From an uncultured Prevotella sp. (GTDB lineage Bacteria > Bacteroidota > Bacteroidia > Bacteroidales > Bacteroidaceae), in contig ONBG01000004.1 of assembly GCA_900316015.1 (NCBI GenBank), forward strand, positions 1 to 64,000: 64,000 nt of DNA. Direction: 5' to 3'. The notes beneath the pieces are model-generated. The model searched no databases. It saw only the letters and a program-made list of their open reading frames with translations, and was not told the DNA's origin. The position numbers were made by a program, and so were the translations under genes. The number at the start of each line of letters is the position of its first letter. The first letter of the stretch is position 1. This document shows, piece by piece, positions 1 to 7,633 of this stretch.

Positions 1-41
1 TTTAATAACAGAAGTTTTTCTTCTTCAGTGTACTGATTCAT
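1..41 (-). CDS. N-terminus of an unidentified protein, cut by the window edge
   Basis: A minus-strand ATG at 41 opens a frame reading MNQYTEEEKLLLL before it leaves the window. A purine-rich stretch (AAAGGA) lies about 8 bases upstream, giving a plausible ribosome binding site. Thirteen residues are too few to assign a family. It is the first gene after an unusual leader or intergenic region (42-518). Confidence 0.4.
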   Translation of the reverse strand, partial: MNQYTEEEKLLLL

Positions 42-215
42 TACTTTTTTTCCTTTTACTTCTTTTTAATGAAGTGTCAACTTATTCAGTACAATACAGA
101 CGATCCTTTCCTTCGCCGCCCGTGCCGACAACCCGCGCGCCATTTCTCGTGGGCTAAGAAGAATTAAAAACAAAATAAAAAAATCATCGGCGACGACGAC
201 GGCGGACTTTTTTTC

Positions 216-234
216 GAGTCGACGACGTCGACTC
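216..234. repeat. Perfect 8-bp inverted repeat (hairpin) flanked by T runs
   Basis: Arms GAGTCGAC (216-223) and GTCGACTC (227-234) enclose a 3-base loop. On the plus strand a run of seven T follows, as in an intrinsic terminator, but no plus-strand gene lies upstream. On the minus strand the hairpin would sit in the leader of the gene starting at 41. Confidence 0.6.
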
Positions 235-302
235 TTTTTTTCTTTATCTTTATTTTTATCTCTATTTATACGCGCGCGGATATAAGGTACGCGCACGAAT
301 AT

Positions 303-357
303 TGAATTTGCATTCAATTTAGATTCAATTTGCATTTAATTTAGATACAATTTGCAA
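303..357. repeat. 22-bp-period direct repeat, about 2.5 copies
   Basis: The core AATTTGCA recurs at 305, 327 and 349, exactly 22 bases apart. The two full units (303-324, 325-346) differ at only a few positions, and the third is partial. It lies in non-coding DNA. Confidence 0.65.
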
Positions 358-518
358 CGCGTCATCATCCATTTCGAAATCAGTTTCCGAGCCATCTATT
401 TCGTGGTCCATGAAGAGATAAATGTTTAAATCTGCTATCGAAAATGACACATGGGTCCCATTCTTCACAGAGCAAGAAATGACAGTGCTTTACTCTGATT
501 CGGAGAGAGGGTAAATAC

Positions 519-878
519 CTATAGGACATGCCTGAGCAGCTCAGGGATAAACTGGAAGTCAGCCCATCCCGTTGACAATTGAACGCCGAAGACGATGAGC
601 CCATAGCAGAGAAGCATGACCCTGAAGTACAGGTTGGATTTCCAAAACACGACAAGGGTAAAACCTGTGATAACAGACAGGGACATGAGTTCTTCCTGGT
701 AGATAGAGAGATGCAAGTAAGATGACAAGAACTCACAAGCTATTCGGAGAATGCTGAAAGTCAGGTCCACGAAGAACAGGCCGATGGCAAAGCCACAGAC
801 ATTCTCCATCCACCGGTTCCATCGAGACGGTACCGGTTGGGTTGCTTTCTCTTCTTCTATGATATGATTTTCGTCCAT
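519..878 (-). CDS. Small integral membrane protein of unknown function
   Basis: 119 residues from the ATG at 878. A charged N-terminus (about residues 1-25, rich in Glu) is followed by three hydrophobic segments (roughly 28-56, 64-80 and 85-105), so this is probably a three-helix inner-membrane protein. I do not recognise the family. An upstream in-frame ATG at 905 would add nine residues, but a TACCTTTG promoter element at 887-894 lies between the two ATGs and supports the 878 start. It diverges from the CobW-type GTPase gene. Confidence 0.55.
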   Translation of the reverse strand: MDENHIIEEEKATQPVPSRWNRWMENVCGFAIGLFFVDLTFSILRIACEFLSSYLHLSIYQEELMSLSVITGFTLVVFWKSNLYFRVMLLCYGLIVFGVQLSTGWADFQFIPELLRHVL

Positions 879-886
879 TTGCGTGA

Positions 887-894
887 CAAAGGTA
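887..894 (-). promoter_or_regulatory. -7 element TACCTTTG of the 519-878 gene
   Basis: Matches the Bacteroidetes TAnnTTTG consensus. Only eight bases separate it from the ATG at 878, so transcription would start at or within a few bases of the start codon (leaderless). No clear -33 element is seen. Confidence 0.5.
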
Positions 895-978
895 ATGGAA
901 ATCATGGAAACGGGAAAATTTACACATACAAAAAAAGAAGAAACAGAATGGAAGATGGCATTTTATCATATTTGGCAC

Positions 979-986
979 TATTTTTG
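979..986 (+). promoter_or_regulatory. -7 element TATTTTTG of the CobW-MATE operon
   Basis: Fits TAnnTTTG and lies about 45 bases before the ATG at 1032. The upstream -33 element is weak. Confidence 0.45.
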
Positions 987-1031
987 CAAGACTTATTTAG
1001 TTAGAAGTAATCATTGGTAATTTTACAAAGA

Positions 1032-2156
1032 ATGGATAAGAAAGAAGTTCCCGTCTTGCTGCTTACGGGTTATTTAGGCAGTGGAAAGACTACGCTGTTG
1101 AACAGGATCCTTGGAAATGAGAAAGGGATTAAGTTCGCCGTTATCGTCAATGATATCGGTGAAGTCAACATAGATGCCAGCCTGATAGAGAAAGGTGGTG
1201 TTGTCGGTCAGGGCGACGACAGTTTGGTGGCACTCCAAAACGGCTGTATTTGTTGTACCCTTAAGATGGACTTGGTGAACCAGATTCAGGACATCATCAA
1301 CCAGAAGCGGTTCGACTACATTGTCATCGAGGCTAGTGGCATTTGCGAGCCGGAGCCCATTGCACAGACGATTTGCTCGATCCCCACCTTGGGTCCACAG
1401 TTTATCAAGAATGGAGTCGCGCGCCTCGACAGTATCGTCACCGTCGTTGATGCCATGCGCATGCAAAGCGAGTTCAATTGCGGGGACGACCTCATGCGGA
1501 ACGGTATCGAAGAGGATGATATAGAGAGCCTGCTGACACAGCAGATCGAGTTCTGTGATACGATCTTGCTAAATAAAGCATCTGATGTATCACTTGAAGA
1601 ACGCAATAGAATAAAACACATTATCAAGGCATTACAACCAAAAGCTGAGATTATAGAATGTGACTACGGGGATGTAGATTTAGAGAAGATCTTGAACACC
1701 CACCGCTTTGATTACGACCGTGAGATCCAGTCGGCAGGTTGGATACAGTCCTTGGAAAACCAAGAGAACGAGGAAGAGGGAGAAACGGATGAATACGGCA
1801 TAGGCACCTTTGTTTATTTCCGTCGTCCCGCCTTTAACTTAGGCAAGTTCGATGAATTCGTTGCAAGGAAATGGCCCAAGAATATCATTCGCGCCAAGGG
1901 CATCTGCTACTTTGAGGATGAACGGGACATGTGTTACCTGTTTGAGCAGGCTGGCAAGCAGCAAACCATCAAACAGGCAGGGCAATGGCTTGCCACGATG
2001 CCTAAGGAGCAACTGGACCCGCTGCTTGCCCGTGAGGAGAATCTTCGGAAGGACTGGGATGAGCAGTATGGCGACCGCATGATCAAGTTGGTGTTTATCG
2101 GACAAAAACTGGATAAGGAGAAGATCGCTCGCGAACTTGATGCTTGCCTGGAATGA
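1032..2156 (+). CDS. CobW/P47K-family GTPase, probable metallochaperone
   Basis: 374 residues. The G3E-family GTPase domain begins with a Walker A loop at residues 13-21 (GYLGSGKTT), followed by the metal-binding Cys-Ile-Cys-Cys at 72-75 and the base-specificity motif LLNKASD. The C-terminal half matches the CobW C-terminal domain. Members use GTP hydrolysis to deliver zinc or another metal to client proteins in the cytosol; the metal here cannot be read from sequence. I chose the ATG at 1032 over a TTG at 1014 because family members start just before the Walker A strand. Its stop overlaps the start of the MATE gene (ATGA), so the two are translationally coupled. Confidence 0.9.
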   Translation: MDKKEVPVLLLTGYLGSGKTTLLNRILGNEKGIKFAVIVNDIGEVNIDASLIEKGGVVGQGDDSLVALQNGCICCTLKMDLVNQIQDIINQKRFDYIVIEASGICEPEPIAQTICSIPTLGPQFIKNGVARLDSIVTVVDAMRMQSEFNCGDDLMRNGIEEDDIESLLTQQIEFCDTILLNKASDVSLEERNRIKHIIKALQPKAEIIECDYGDVDLEKILNTHRFDYDREIQSAGWIQSLENQENEEEGETDEYGIGTFVYFRRPAFNLGKFDEFVARKWPKNIIRAKGICYFEDERDMCYLFEQAGKQQTIKQAGQWLATMPKEQLDPLLAREENLRKDWDEQYGDRMIKLVFIGQKLDKEKIARELDACLE

Positions 2157-3511
2157 GCCAGGCACTGACACATCAAGTGGATATGCTCCATGGTCCGTTG
2201 CTGCGGAAGATAGTGGCATTTGCCCTACCCTTCGCAGCCAGTAGTGTCTTGCAGCAATTGTTCAATTCCGTGGATGTTGCCGTGGTGGGGCAGTTTGCCA
2301 GCAGTGAGGCATTGGCAGCCGTGGGCACGAACGGACCGGTCATCAACCTTCTTATCAACTTGTTTGTGGGCATTGCCTTGGGAGCAAACGTCATTCTTGC
2401 CAACCACATTGGGCAGAAGGACAACCAGCGTATCCAGCAGGCTATCCGCACGGTATCCGTGATTGCTGTGGTAGGGGGTGTCTTCTTGATGGTTTTGGGA
2501 TGGGTGGTCTCTCGCCCGATTCTCACGGCGATGGACACGCCTCCCAATATATTGGACGACGCAGTCCTCTACCTGAGAATTATCTTCTTAGGCGTACCCT
2601 TCACGATCATCTATAATTTTGGCGCTGCTATCCTGAGAAGCATGGGAGACACCAAGCGACCGCTATATACCCTCATTGTCGCTGGGATTGTCAATACGGT
2701 GCTGAACTTAATTCTCGTGATTGTCTTCCATTTAGGGGTGGCTGGCGTGGCAATAGCCACGGCAATATCCAACTTGGTGAGTGCAGGTATCATCTGTCTA
2801 TTGCTGATACATGAGGACGAACCGTTCAAGTTACACTTGAATGAAATGCGTATTGATTCTGAAGAACTGAGAAGAATCCTTCAGATCGGTATACCTGCTG
2901 GCTTACAGGGAATGGTCTTCTCGTTCTCGAATGTGATCTTGCAATCTGCCATCAATGGTTTCGGGTCGGATGCTGTTGCCGGTTCGGCGGCGGCATTGAA
3001 CTTTGAGGCATATTGTTATTTCCTGGTCAGTGCTTGTGACGGGGCTGCCATCACCTTTATCGGACAGAATTACGGAGCGGGACAATGCCAGCGTTGCAAA
3101 CGGATTTTCTGGATTTGCATGGCAATGAGCGTGGTGGCATGTGGTTTCTTCAACCTGCTGTTTGCCACTCAGGCCTCATTCTTCCTACACGCCTTTTCTT
3201 TCGATCCCAATGTGGTACGTTATGGAGAGATCCGGATGCACGTAGTCCTGGTCACGCAAGCCATGGCCAGTTCCTATGAGATTGCGGGATCATGTTTAAG
3301 AGGATTAGGCAAGTCGATGTTACCCGCCATCCTGACTATTTTCGGAACATGCGTCCTGAGAATAGCCTGGGTATACCTGTTGCTTCCCCATTACCATGAT
3401 TTTGGGATTCTTTTATGCGCCTACCCCGTCTCTTGGTTTCTCACAGGTTGTATGGTGTTAGTGGCGTGGTTCCTGACCAGCAGGAAACTACTGGCCCATG
3501 ATTTTGCCTAA
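2153..3511 (+). CDS. MATE-family efflux transporter
   Basis: 452 residues from the ATG at 2153, inside the stop of the preceding gene. About twelve hydrophobic segments fall in two homologous halves, with the typical MATE features: an LxxQ near the first helix (SSVLQQLFNSVDVAVVGQF), GPVINLLINLF in helix 2 and an exposed Q in the second half (LQGMVFSFSNVILQS). These proteins export cationic drugs or metabolites using a Na+ or H+ gradient; the NQR operon in this window would supply Na+. The substrate is unknown. It ends one base before the convergent yigZ gene, and no terminator is obvious between them. Confidence 0.92.
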   Translation: MSQALTHQVDMLHGPLLRKIVAFALPFAASSVLQQLFNSVDVAVVGQFASSEALAAVGTNGPVINLLINLFVGIALGANVILANHIGQKDNQRIQQAIRTVSVIAVVGGVFLMVLGWVVSRPILTAMDTPPNILDDAVLYLRIIFLGVPFTIIYNFGAAILRSMGDTKRPLYTLIVAGIVNTVLNLILVIVFHLGVAGVAIATAISNLVSAGIICLLLIHEDEPFKLHLNEMRIDSEELRRILQIGIPAGLQGMVFSFSNVILQSAINGFGSDAVAGSAAALNFEAYCYFLVSACDGAAITFIGQNYGAGQCQRCKRIFWICMAMSVVACGFFNLLFATQASFFLHAFSFDPNVVRYGEIRMHVVLVTQAMASSYEIAGSCLRGLGKSMLPAILTIFGTCVLRIAWVYLLLPHYHDFGILLCAYPVSWFLTGCMVLVAWFLTSRKLLAHDFA

Positions 3512-3512
3512 A

Positions 3513-4100
3513 TCATTCGAAAGATAACTTCCGTAGTCGCTCACGCAATTGGGTTGCTTCTGACTTCCGGATGGATAAGGTAATCGAACAAGTGTTATCG
3601 AAGGTCTGATGAACGATCCTCGGACCCATTTCCTTGACGATCCTCATGACATCATTCATCATCGGATAGGTAAAAGAATACTGCACGAGCTCTTCTACCT
3701 GTCTAACGACGACCGTACAATGGGCAACAGCATCAGTTGCTGCCGTGCGATATGCCACGATTAATCCACTGGTTCCCAAGTTGACACCTCCATAGTATCT
3801 GACGACAATGATCAGGATATCTGTCAGCTCATGGCTATTGATCTGTCCCAAGATCGGCTTGCCTGCCGTACTCGAGGGCTCCCCATCGTCATTGGCACGA
3901 AACTCTTGTCGTTCCGGACCTAACATATATGCATAGCACACATGCCGGGCATCATAGTATTTCTTCCGATACTCGGCTACGATCCTCTTAACTTCCTCAA
4001 CGGATTCCACGTGATGTGCAAAAGCGAGGAACTTACTCCGTTTCTCGGAGTAATATCCCTCGCCTATTTGATCAGTAATAGTTGAATATTCGTCTATCAT
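3513..4100 (-). CDS. yigZ: YigZ/IMPACT family protein
   Basis: 195 residues. The N-terminal UPF0029/IMPACT domain carries the signature RYYGGVNLGTSGLI near residues 95-108, and a ferredoxin-like C-terminal domain follows. Homologues in bacteria and eukaryotes are linked to ribosome or translation regulation, but no catalytic activity is settled. Its ATG overlaps the stop of the DUF1015 gene (TAATG), making it the last gene of the serC-serA-DUF1015-yigZ run. Family assignment is firm; the cellular role is not. Confidence 0.88.
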   Translation of the reverse strand: MIDEYSTITDQIGEGYYSEKRSKFLAFAHHVESVEEVKRIVAEYRKKYYDARHVCYAYMLGPERQEFRANDDGEPSSTAGKPILGQINSHELTDILIIVVRYYGGVNLGTSGLIVAYRTAATDAVAHCTVVVRQVEELVQYSFTYPMMNDVMRIVKEMGPRIVHQTFDNTCSITLSIRKSEATQLRERLRKLSFE

Positions 4101-5347
4101 TATTCCAATTTATGAATGATCAGTCCTGACCGCAATTTCGGTTCAAACCAAGTTGCTTTCGGTGGCATGATCTTCCCACTATCCGCGATATCCATGATCT
4201 GCTTCATTGATACGGGATACAATGCCAATGCCATGCGCATCTCACCACTGTCAACACGGCGTTTCAATTCTTTCAGTCCTCTCAAGCCACCTACGAAGTC
4301 GATTCGCTTGTCAGAGCGAAGGTCTTTGATTCCAAGCAACTGATCCAGGATCAACCGGGATGAGATATCGACATCCAAGACACCGATAGGATCCGTGTCA
4401 TCATACGTGCCTTCTTTTGCGACCAGACTATACCACTTCCCGTCCAAGTAAAGCGAGAACTCATGTAGATGCGTGGGCTTGTAAATATCCGTTCCCTTGC
4501 ATTCCACCTTGAAGTTCTTCTTTAATGCGTCTAAGAATTGTTCGGATGTCATGCCATTGAGGTCCTTCACCACACGATTGTAGTCAAGGATAGTCAATTG
4601 GGAAGCTTGGAAGCATACAGCCATGAAATAGTTGTATTCCTCCTTACTCGTGTGATGGGGATTTTGCTTGGCTTTTTCTGCTCCCACTAATGCAGCGGCT
4701 GCAGAGCGATGATGTCCATCCGCGATATACAGGCTTGGCATTTTAGCAAACTCAGCCGTAATCGTTGTGATATCCTTGTCATCCGAGATCACCCAAAACT
4801 GATGACGGAATCCATCGATCGGCGCGATGAAATCATATTCAGGCGTTGTTGCGGCATAGCGCATGATCAAGTCGTTGAGCACCTCATTGTCGGGATAGGC
4901 AAAGAATACCGGCTCTATATTCGCATTGCAGACGCGAACATGCTTCATACGGTCTTCTTCCTTGTCACGACGGGTTAGCTCATGCTTTTTGATCACCCCA
5001 GACAGGTAGTCATTGACATAAGCACCGACCACCAACCCGTATTGGGTCTTGCCATTCATTGTCTGTGCGTAGATGTAATAGTTTTCCTTTTGATCCTGCA
5101 CGAGCCATCCTTTCTCTTGGAACATCTTAAAGTGATCGGCAGCACTCTGATAAACACGGGGATCATACTCAGATGTACCCGGTTCAAAATTGATTTCCGG
5201 CTTGATGATATGATAAAGGCTCATCTCATTGTCACCTGCTTCTTCGCGTGCTTCCTCTGAGTTAAGGACATCGTATGGACGGCTTTCAACTTTTTCTACT
5301 AAGTCTTTCGGTGGGCGAACGCCCTTAAAAGGTTTTACTGTAGCCAT
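4100..5347 (-). CDS. DUF1015 family protein in the serine operon
   Basis: 415 residues covering the whole DUF1015 domain: an N-terminal FKGVRPPKDLV, a central region with the conserved YIADGHHRSAAA (around residues 208-219) and a C-terminal VAL-like repeat region. The family has no established reaction, though a conserved His-rich centre suggests an enzyme. It lies 85 bases after serA and overlaps yigZ. The same association with serA/serC is common in Bacteroidetes, so a role linked to phosphoserine or another keto/amino acid is an inference from neighbours only. Confidence 0.85.
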   Translation of the reverse strand: MATVKPFKGVRPPKDLVEKVESRPYDVLNSEEAREEAGDNEMSLYHIIKPEINFEPGTSEYDPRVYQSAADHFKMFQEKGWLVQDQKENYYIYAQTMNGKTQYGLVVGAYVNDYLSGVIKKHELTRRDKEEDRMKHVRVCNANIEPVFFAYPDNEVLNDLIMRYAATTPEYDFIAPIDGFRHQFWVISDDKDITTITAEFAKMPSLYIADGHHRSAAAALVGAEKAKQNPHHTSKEEYNYFMAVCFQASQLTILDYNRVVKDLNGMTSEQFLDALKKNFKVECKGTDIYKPTHLHEFSLYLDGKWYSLVAKEGTYDDTDPIGVLDVDISSRLILDQLLGIKDLRSDKRIDFVGGLRGLKELKRRVDSGEMRMALALYPVSMKQIMDIADSGKIMPPKATWFEPKLRSGLIIHKLE

Positions 5348-5432
5348 AGTTTAGATATTGATTAATAAGATAACCCTGAGGAGCCAGATGGAATACCAAG
5401 CTCCTGCTGGGCTATGACTTTCTACGATTCTT

Positions 5433-6350
5433 TTATTTGTTTACCTGGAACTTCGTGCACCCCTCTTTAAAGAAGGCGTTGATCTGCTTGGCAGCTGCGA
5501 TTCCCGCATTGATATTAGCCTCTGCTGTCTGTGCTCCCATTTTCTTGGGCGTTGCGAAATAGCGTCCTTCAAACTTTGCGAACTCAGCATCTGCATCTGG
5601 CTTGATATCCGTAATATACTTCAAGTCCTCACGCTCTGTCAGCAATTTGATCAGCTCCGGCTCATTGATCACCTCTTTACGAGCAGTATTGATCAGGATA
5701 CCACCCTTCTTCAGCTGGTTTACCACCTGATAGTTGATGCTTTCCTTGGTTTCAGGAGTAGCTGGGATATGCAGGCTAACGATATCGCAGGTCTGGAAAA
5801 GTTCATCCTGACTCTTTGCTGCATGTACGCCTGCGGCTTCTATGGCTTCAGCAGGGCAGAAGGCATCGTAAGCATAAACATCCATGTCGAAGCCCTTTGC
5901 GATACGGGCCACGTTACGTCCCACATTGCCAAAGGCGAGAATACCCAATTTCTTGCCTTTCAACTCCGAGCCAGCCTTGCCATTGAAGAAGTTACGAACG
6001 GTGTAGACCAACAAGCCGAAGACCAGCTCCGCAACCGCATTGGAATTCTGTCCTGGTGTATTCTCTGCGACAACTTGATGTGCGGTAGCAGCAGCAAGGT
6101 CAATATTATCATAACCAGCACCAGCCCTGACAACAATTTTCAGGTTCTTGGCTGCCTCAAAGACATCAGCGGTAAACTTATCCGACCGGATAATGGCAGC
6201 GTCAGCGTCCTTTATTGCATCAAGGAGCTGAGTCTTATCAGTATATTTCTCAAGCACGGCCAGCTCATGACCTGCACTCTCTATTTCTTTCTTAATGTCA
6301 GCCACTGCAGCTGGTGCAAATGGCTTCTCGGTTGCGATTAAAACTTTCAT
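5433..6350 (-). CDS. serA: D-3-phosphoglycerate dehydrogenase, short form with Lys in place of the catalytic His
   Basis: 305 residues, the minimal form without a C-terminal ACT regulatory domain. It oxidises 3-phosphoglycerate to 3-phosphohydroxypyruvate with NAD+, the first step of serine synthesis. Visible motifs are the Rossmann loop in ILAFGNVGRNVARI (about residues 137-150), the active-site Arg in INTARKEVIN, and ATPKKMGAQT where most 2-hydroxyacid dehydrogenases have TPHxxxxT. The catalytic His position is therefore Lys269. Short PGDHs with this substitution are known from Entamoeba and Bacteroidetes, so the enzyme is probably active. It lies 65 bases after serC, with a hairpin in the gap. 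Confidence 0.92.
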   Translation of the reverse strand: MKVLIATEKPFAPAAVADIKKEIESAGHELAVLEKYTDKTQLLDAIKDADAAIIRSDKFTADVFEAAKNLKIVVRAGAGYDNIDLAAATAHQVVAENTPGQNSNAVAELVFGLLVYTVRNFFNGKAGSELKGKKLGILAFGNVGRNVARIAKGFDMDVYAYDAFCPAEAIEAAGVHAAKSQDELFQTCDIVSLHIPATPETKESINYQVVNQLKKGGILINTARKEVINEPELIKLLTEREDLKYITDIKPDADAEFAKFEGRYFATPKKMGAQTAEANINAGIAAAKQINAFFKEGCTKFQVNK

Positions 6351-6372
6351 GATCTTTGATTTTTAACTGATA

Positions 6373-6397
6373 AAGGGCGAATGCATCATCCGCCCTT
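6373..6397 (-). other. Hairpin between serC and serA
   Basis: Arms AAGGGCG and CGCCCTT (6373-6379 / 6391-6397) can pair around an 11-base loop whose ends (ATG/CAT) may extend the stem. No T run follows on the minus strand, so it is more likely an mRNA processing or stability element than a terminator. Confidence 0.4.
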
Positions 6398-6415
6398 CTC
6401 AGATGGTTATTGAAT

Positions 6416-7483
6416 TTAATGTTCTTTTTCAAAATCCTGCATGGCCTTTACCAAGGCCCCAACGCCTTCAAGCGTCTGTGCATTGTAGCAACTGGCGCGG
6501 AATCCACCCACTGAGCGGTGTCCTTTAATGCCGACCATACCACGAGCAGTAGCGAATTCAAGGAAAGGCTTCTCCAAATCCTTGTACTCGTCATTCATCA
6601 CGAAGCAGATGTTCATCAATGATCTGTCTTCCTCCTTCACCGTACCGCGGAACAACTTGTTGCGATCGATTTCTGCATAGAGCATGTCTGCACGCTGATG
6701 AGCGCGCTTGTCCATCTCCTCCACGCCACCGTTCTTCTTCAACCAGCGCAAAGTCTCAAGTGCTGAATAGATTGGAACGACTGGAGGCGTATTGAACATA
6801 GAACCTTTCTCCACATGAGTACGGTAATCGAGCATCGTTGGGATCTCGCGGGGAGCCTTACCCAACTTGTCTTCTTTTAGGATGATCAATGTCACGCCAG
6901 CCATGGCAAGGTTTTTCTGGGCACCTCCGTAGATGCAATCATACTTGCTGACATCAACTGGACGACTGAAGATGTCTGATGACATATCAGCGATCATCGG
7001 TACTGGGACATCAAGGTCTTTACGGATTTCCGTACCAAAAATGGTGTTGTTGGTTGTGATGTGCAGATAGTCCACGTCTGTAGGACAAGTCCAACCTTTC
7101 GGAATAAAGGTATAATTAGCATCTGCTGAAGAGGCTACCTCTACGACTTCACCAAAGTGCTTGGCTTCCTTCATGGCTTTCTTAGCCCATGTACCTGTAT
7201 TAAGGTATGCAGCCTTCTTGATCAGAAAGTTGCAAGGAACCTGACAGAACTGAAGTGAAGCACCACCTCCTAAGAAGATAACAGCATAACCTTCTGGAAT
7301 CTGAAGCAATTCCTTGATCAAGGCAACAGCCTCGTCAACCACTGGCTGGAAATCCTTAGCACGATGGCTAATTTCCATCAGGGAAAGTCCACTACCATTA
7401 AAATCTAAAATCTGTTTCGCAGTATTCTCAATTACCTCCCGTGGGAGCATTGAAGGACCAGCGTTAAAGTTGTACTTCTTCAT
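6416..7483 (-). CDS. serC: Phosphoserine aminotransferase
   Basis: 355 residues, the normal length for SerC. It opens with [15 protein letters not shown], and the PLP lysine is in [16 protein letters not shown] (Lys near residue 190). The C-terminal [18 protein letters not shown] contributes substrate-binding Arg and His residues. It converts 3-phosphohydroxypyruvate and glutamate to phosphoserine and 2-oxoglutarate, and also serves pyridoxal phosphate synthesis in organisms with the DXP-dependent route. It is first in the operon serC-serA-DUF1015-yigZ, behind a good promoter at 7518-7549. serB is not in the window. Confidence 0.96.
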   Translation of the reverse strand: MKKYNFNAGPSMLPREVIENTAKQILDFNGSGLSLMEISHRAKDFQPVVDEAVALIKELLQIPEGYAVIFLGGGASLQFCQVPCNFLIKKAAYLNTGTWAKKAMKEAKHFGEVVEVASSADANYTFIPKGWTCPTDVDYLHITTNNTIFGTEIRKDLDVPVPMIADMSSDIFSRPVDVSKYDCIYGGAQKNLAMAGVTLIILKEDKLGKAPREIPTMLDYRTHVEKGSMFNTPPVVPIYSALETLRWLKKNGGVEEMDKRAHQRADMLYAEIDRNKLFRGTVKEEDRSLMNICFVMNDEYKDLEKPFLEFATARGMVGIKGHRSVGGFRASCYNAQTLEGVGALVKAMQDFEKEH

Positions 7484-7517
7484 CTGAATTTAATTTAAGT
7501 TGTTAATTTAACGTGGG

Positions 7518-7549
7518 CGAAGATACGCTTTTTATTTGATATCTCCAAA
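7518..7549 (-). promoter_or_regulatory. Promoter of the serC operon
   Basis: On the minus strand TTTG (7546-7549) is followed after exactly 20 bases by TATCTTCG (7518-7525), close to TAnnTTTG. Predicted start is near 7511, giving a leader of about 28 bases. A second candidate -7 element, TATCTTTG, lies at 7618-7625 just after the helicase stop. Confidence 0.55.
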
Positions 7550-7633
7550 TATTTGAACAACTATTTGTAGAATTCGTCGAAATGGTTGTCAGAATAACAC
7601 TTATATGAATAAATATACAAAGATATCGTTTCC

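Larger units (their letters stand above)
42..518. other. Intergenic stretch with no supported gene
   Basis: About 480 bases lie between the small membrane protein and the gene leaving the window. The composition is uneven: A/T-rich runs alternate with CG-rich patches, including a (CGA)n-like stretch at 190-206. It holds a perfect hairpin (216-234) and a 22-bp-period repeat (303-357). A minus-strand frame of 89 codons (66-335) and a shorter one ending in the repeats exist, but neither resembles a known family and both have low-complexity translations, so I do not call a gene. Confidence 0.5.

Noticed and set aside
66..335. 89-codon minus-strand frame in the first intergenic region
   Set aside because: Its translation is low complexity (runs of Lys/Arg and the repeat units) and no family is recognisable; the frame covers a hairpin and the 22-bp repeats.
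380..736. 118-codon minus-strand frame overlapping the small membrane protein
   Set aside because: It overlaps the better supported membrane protein in another frame and its translation is Cys/Ser-rich shadow sequence.
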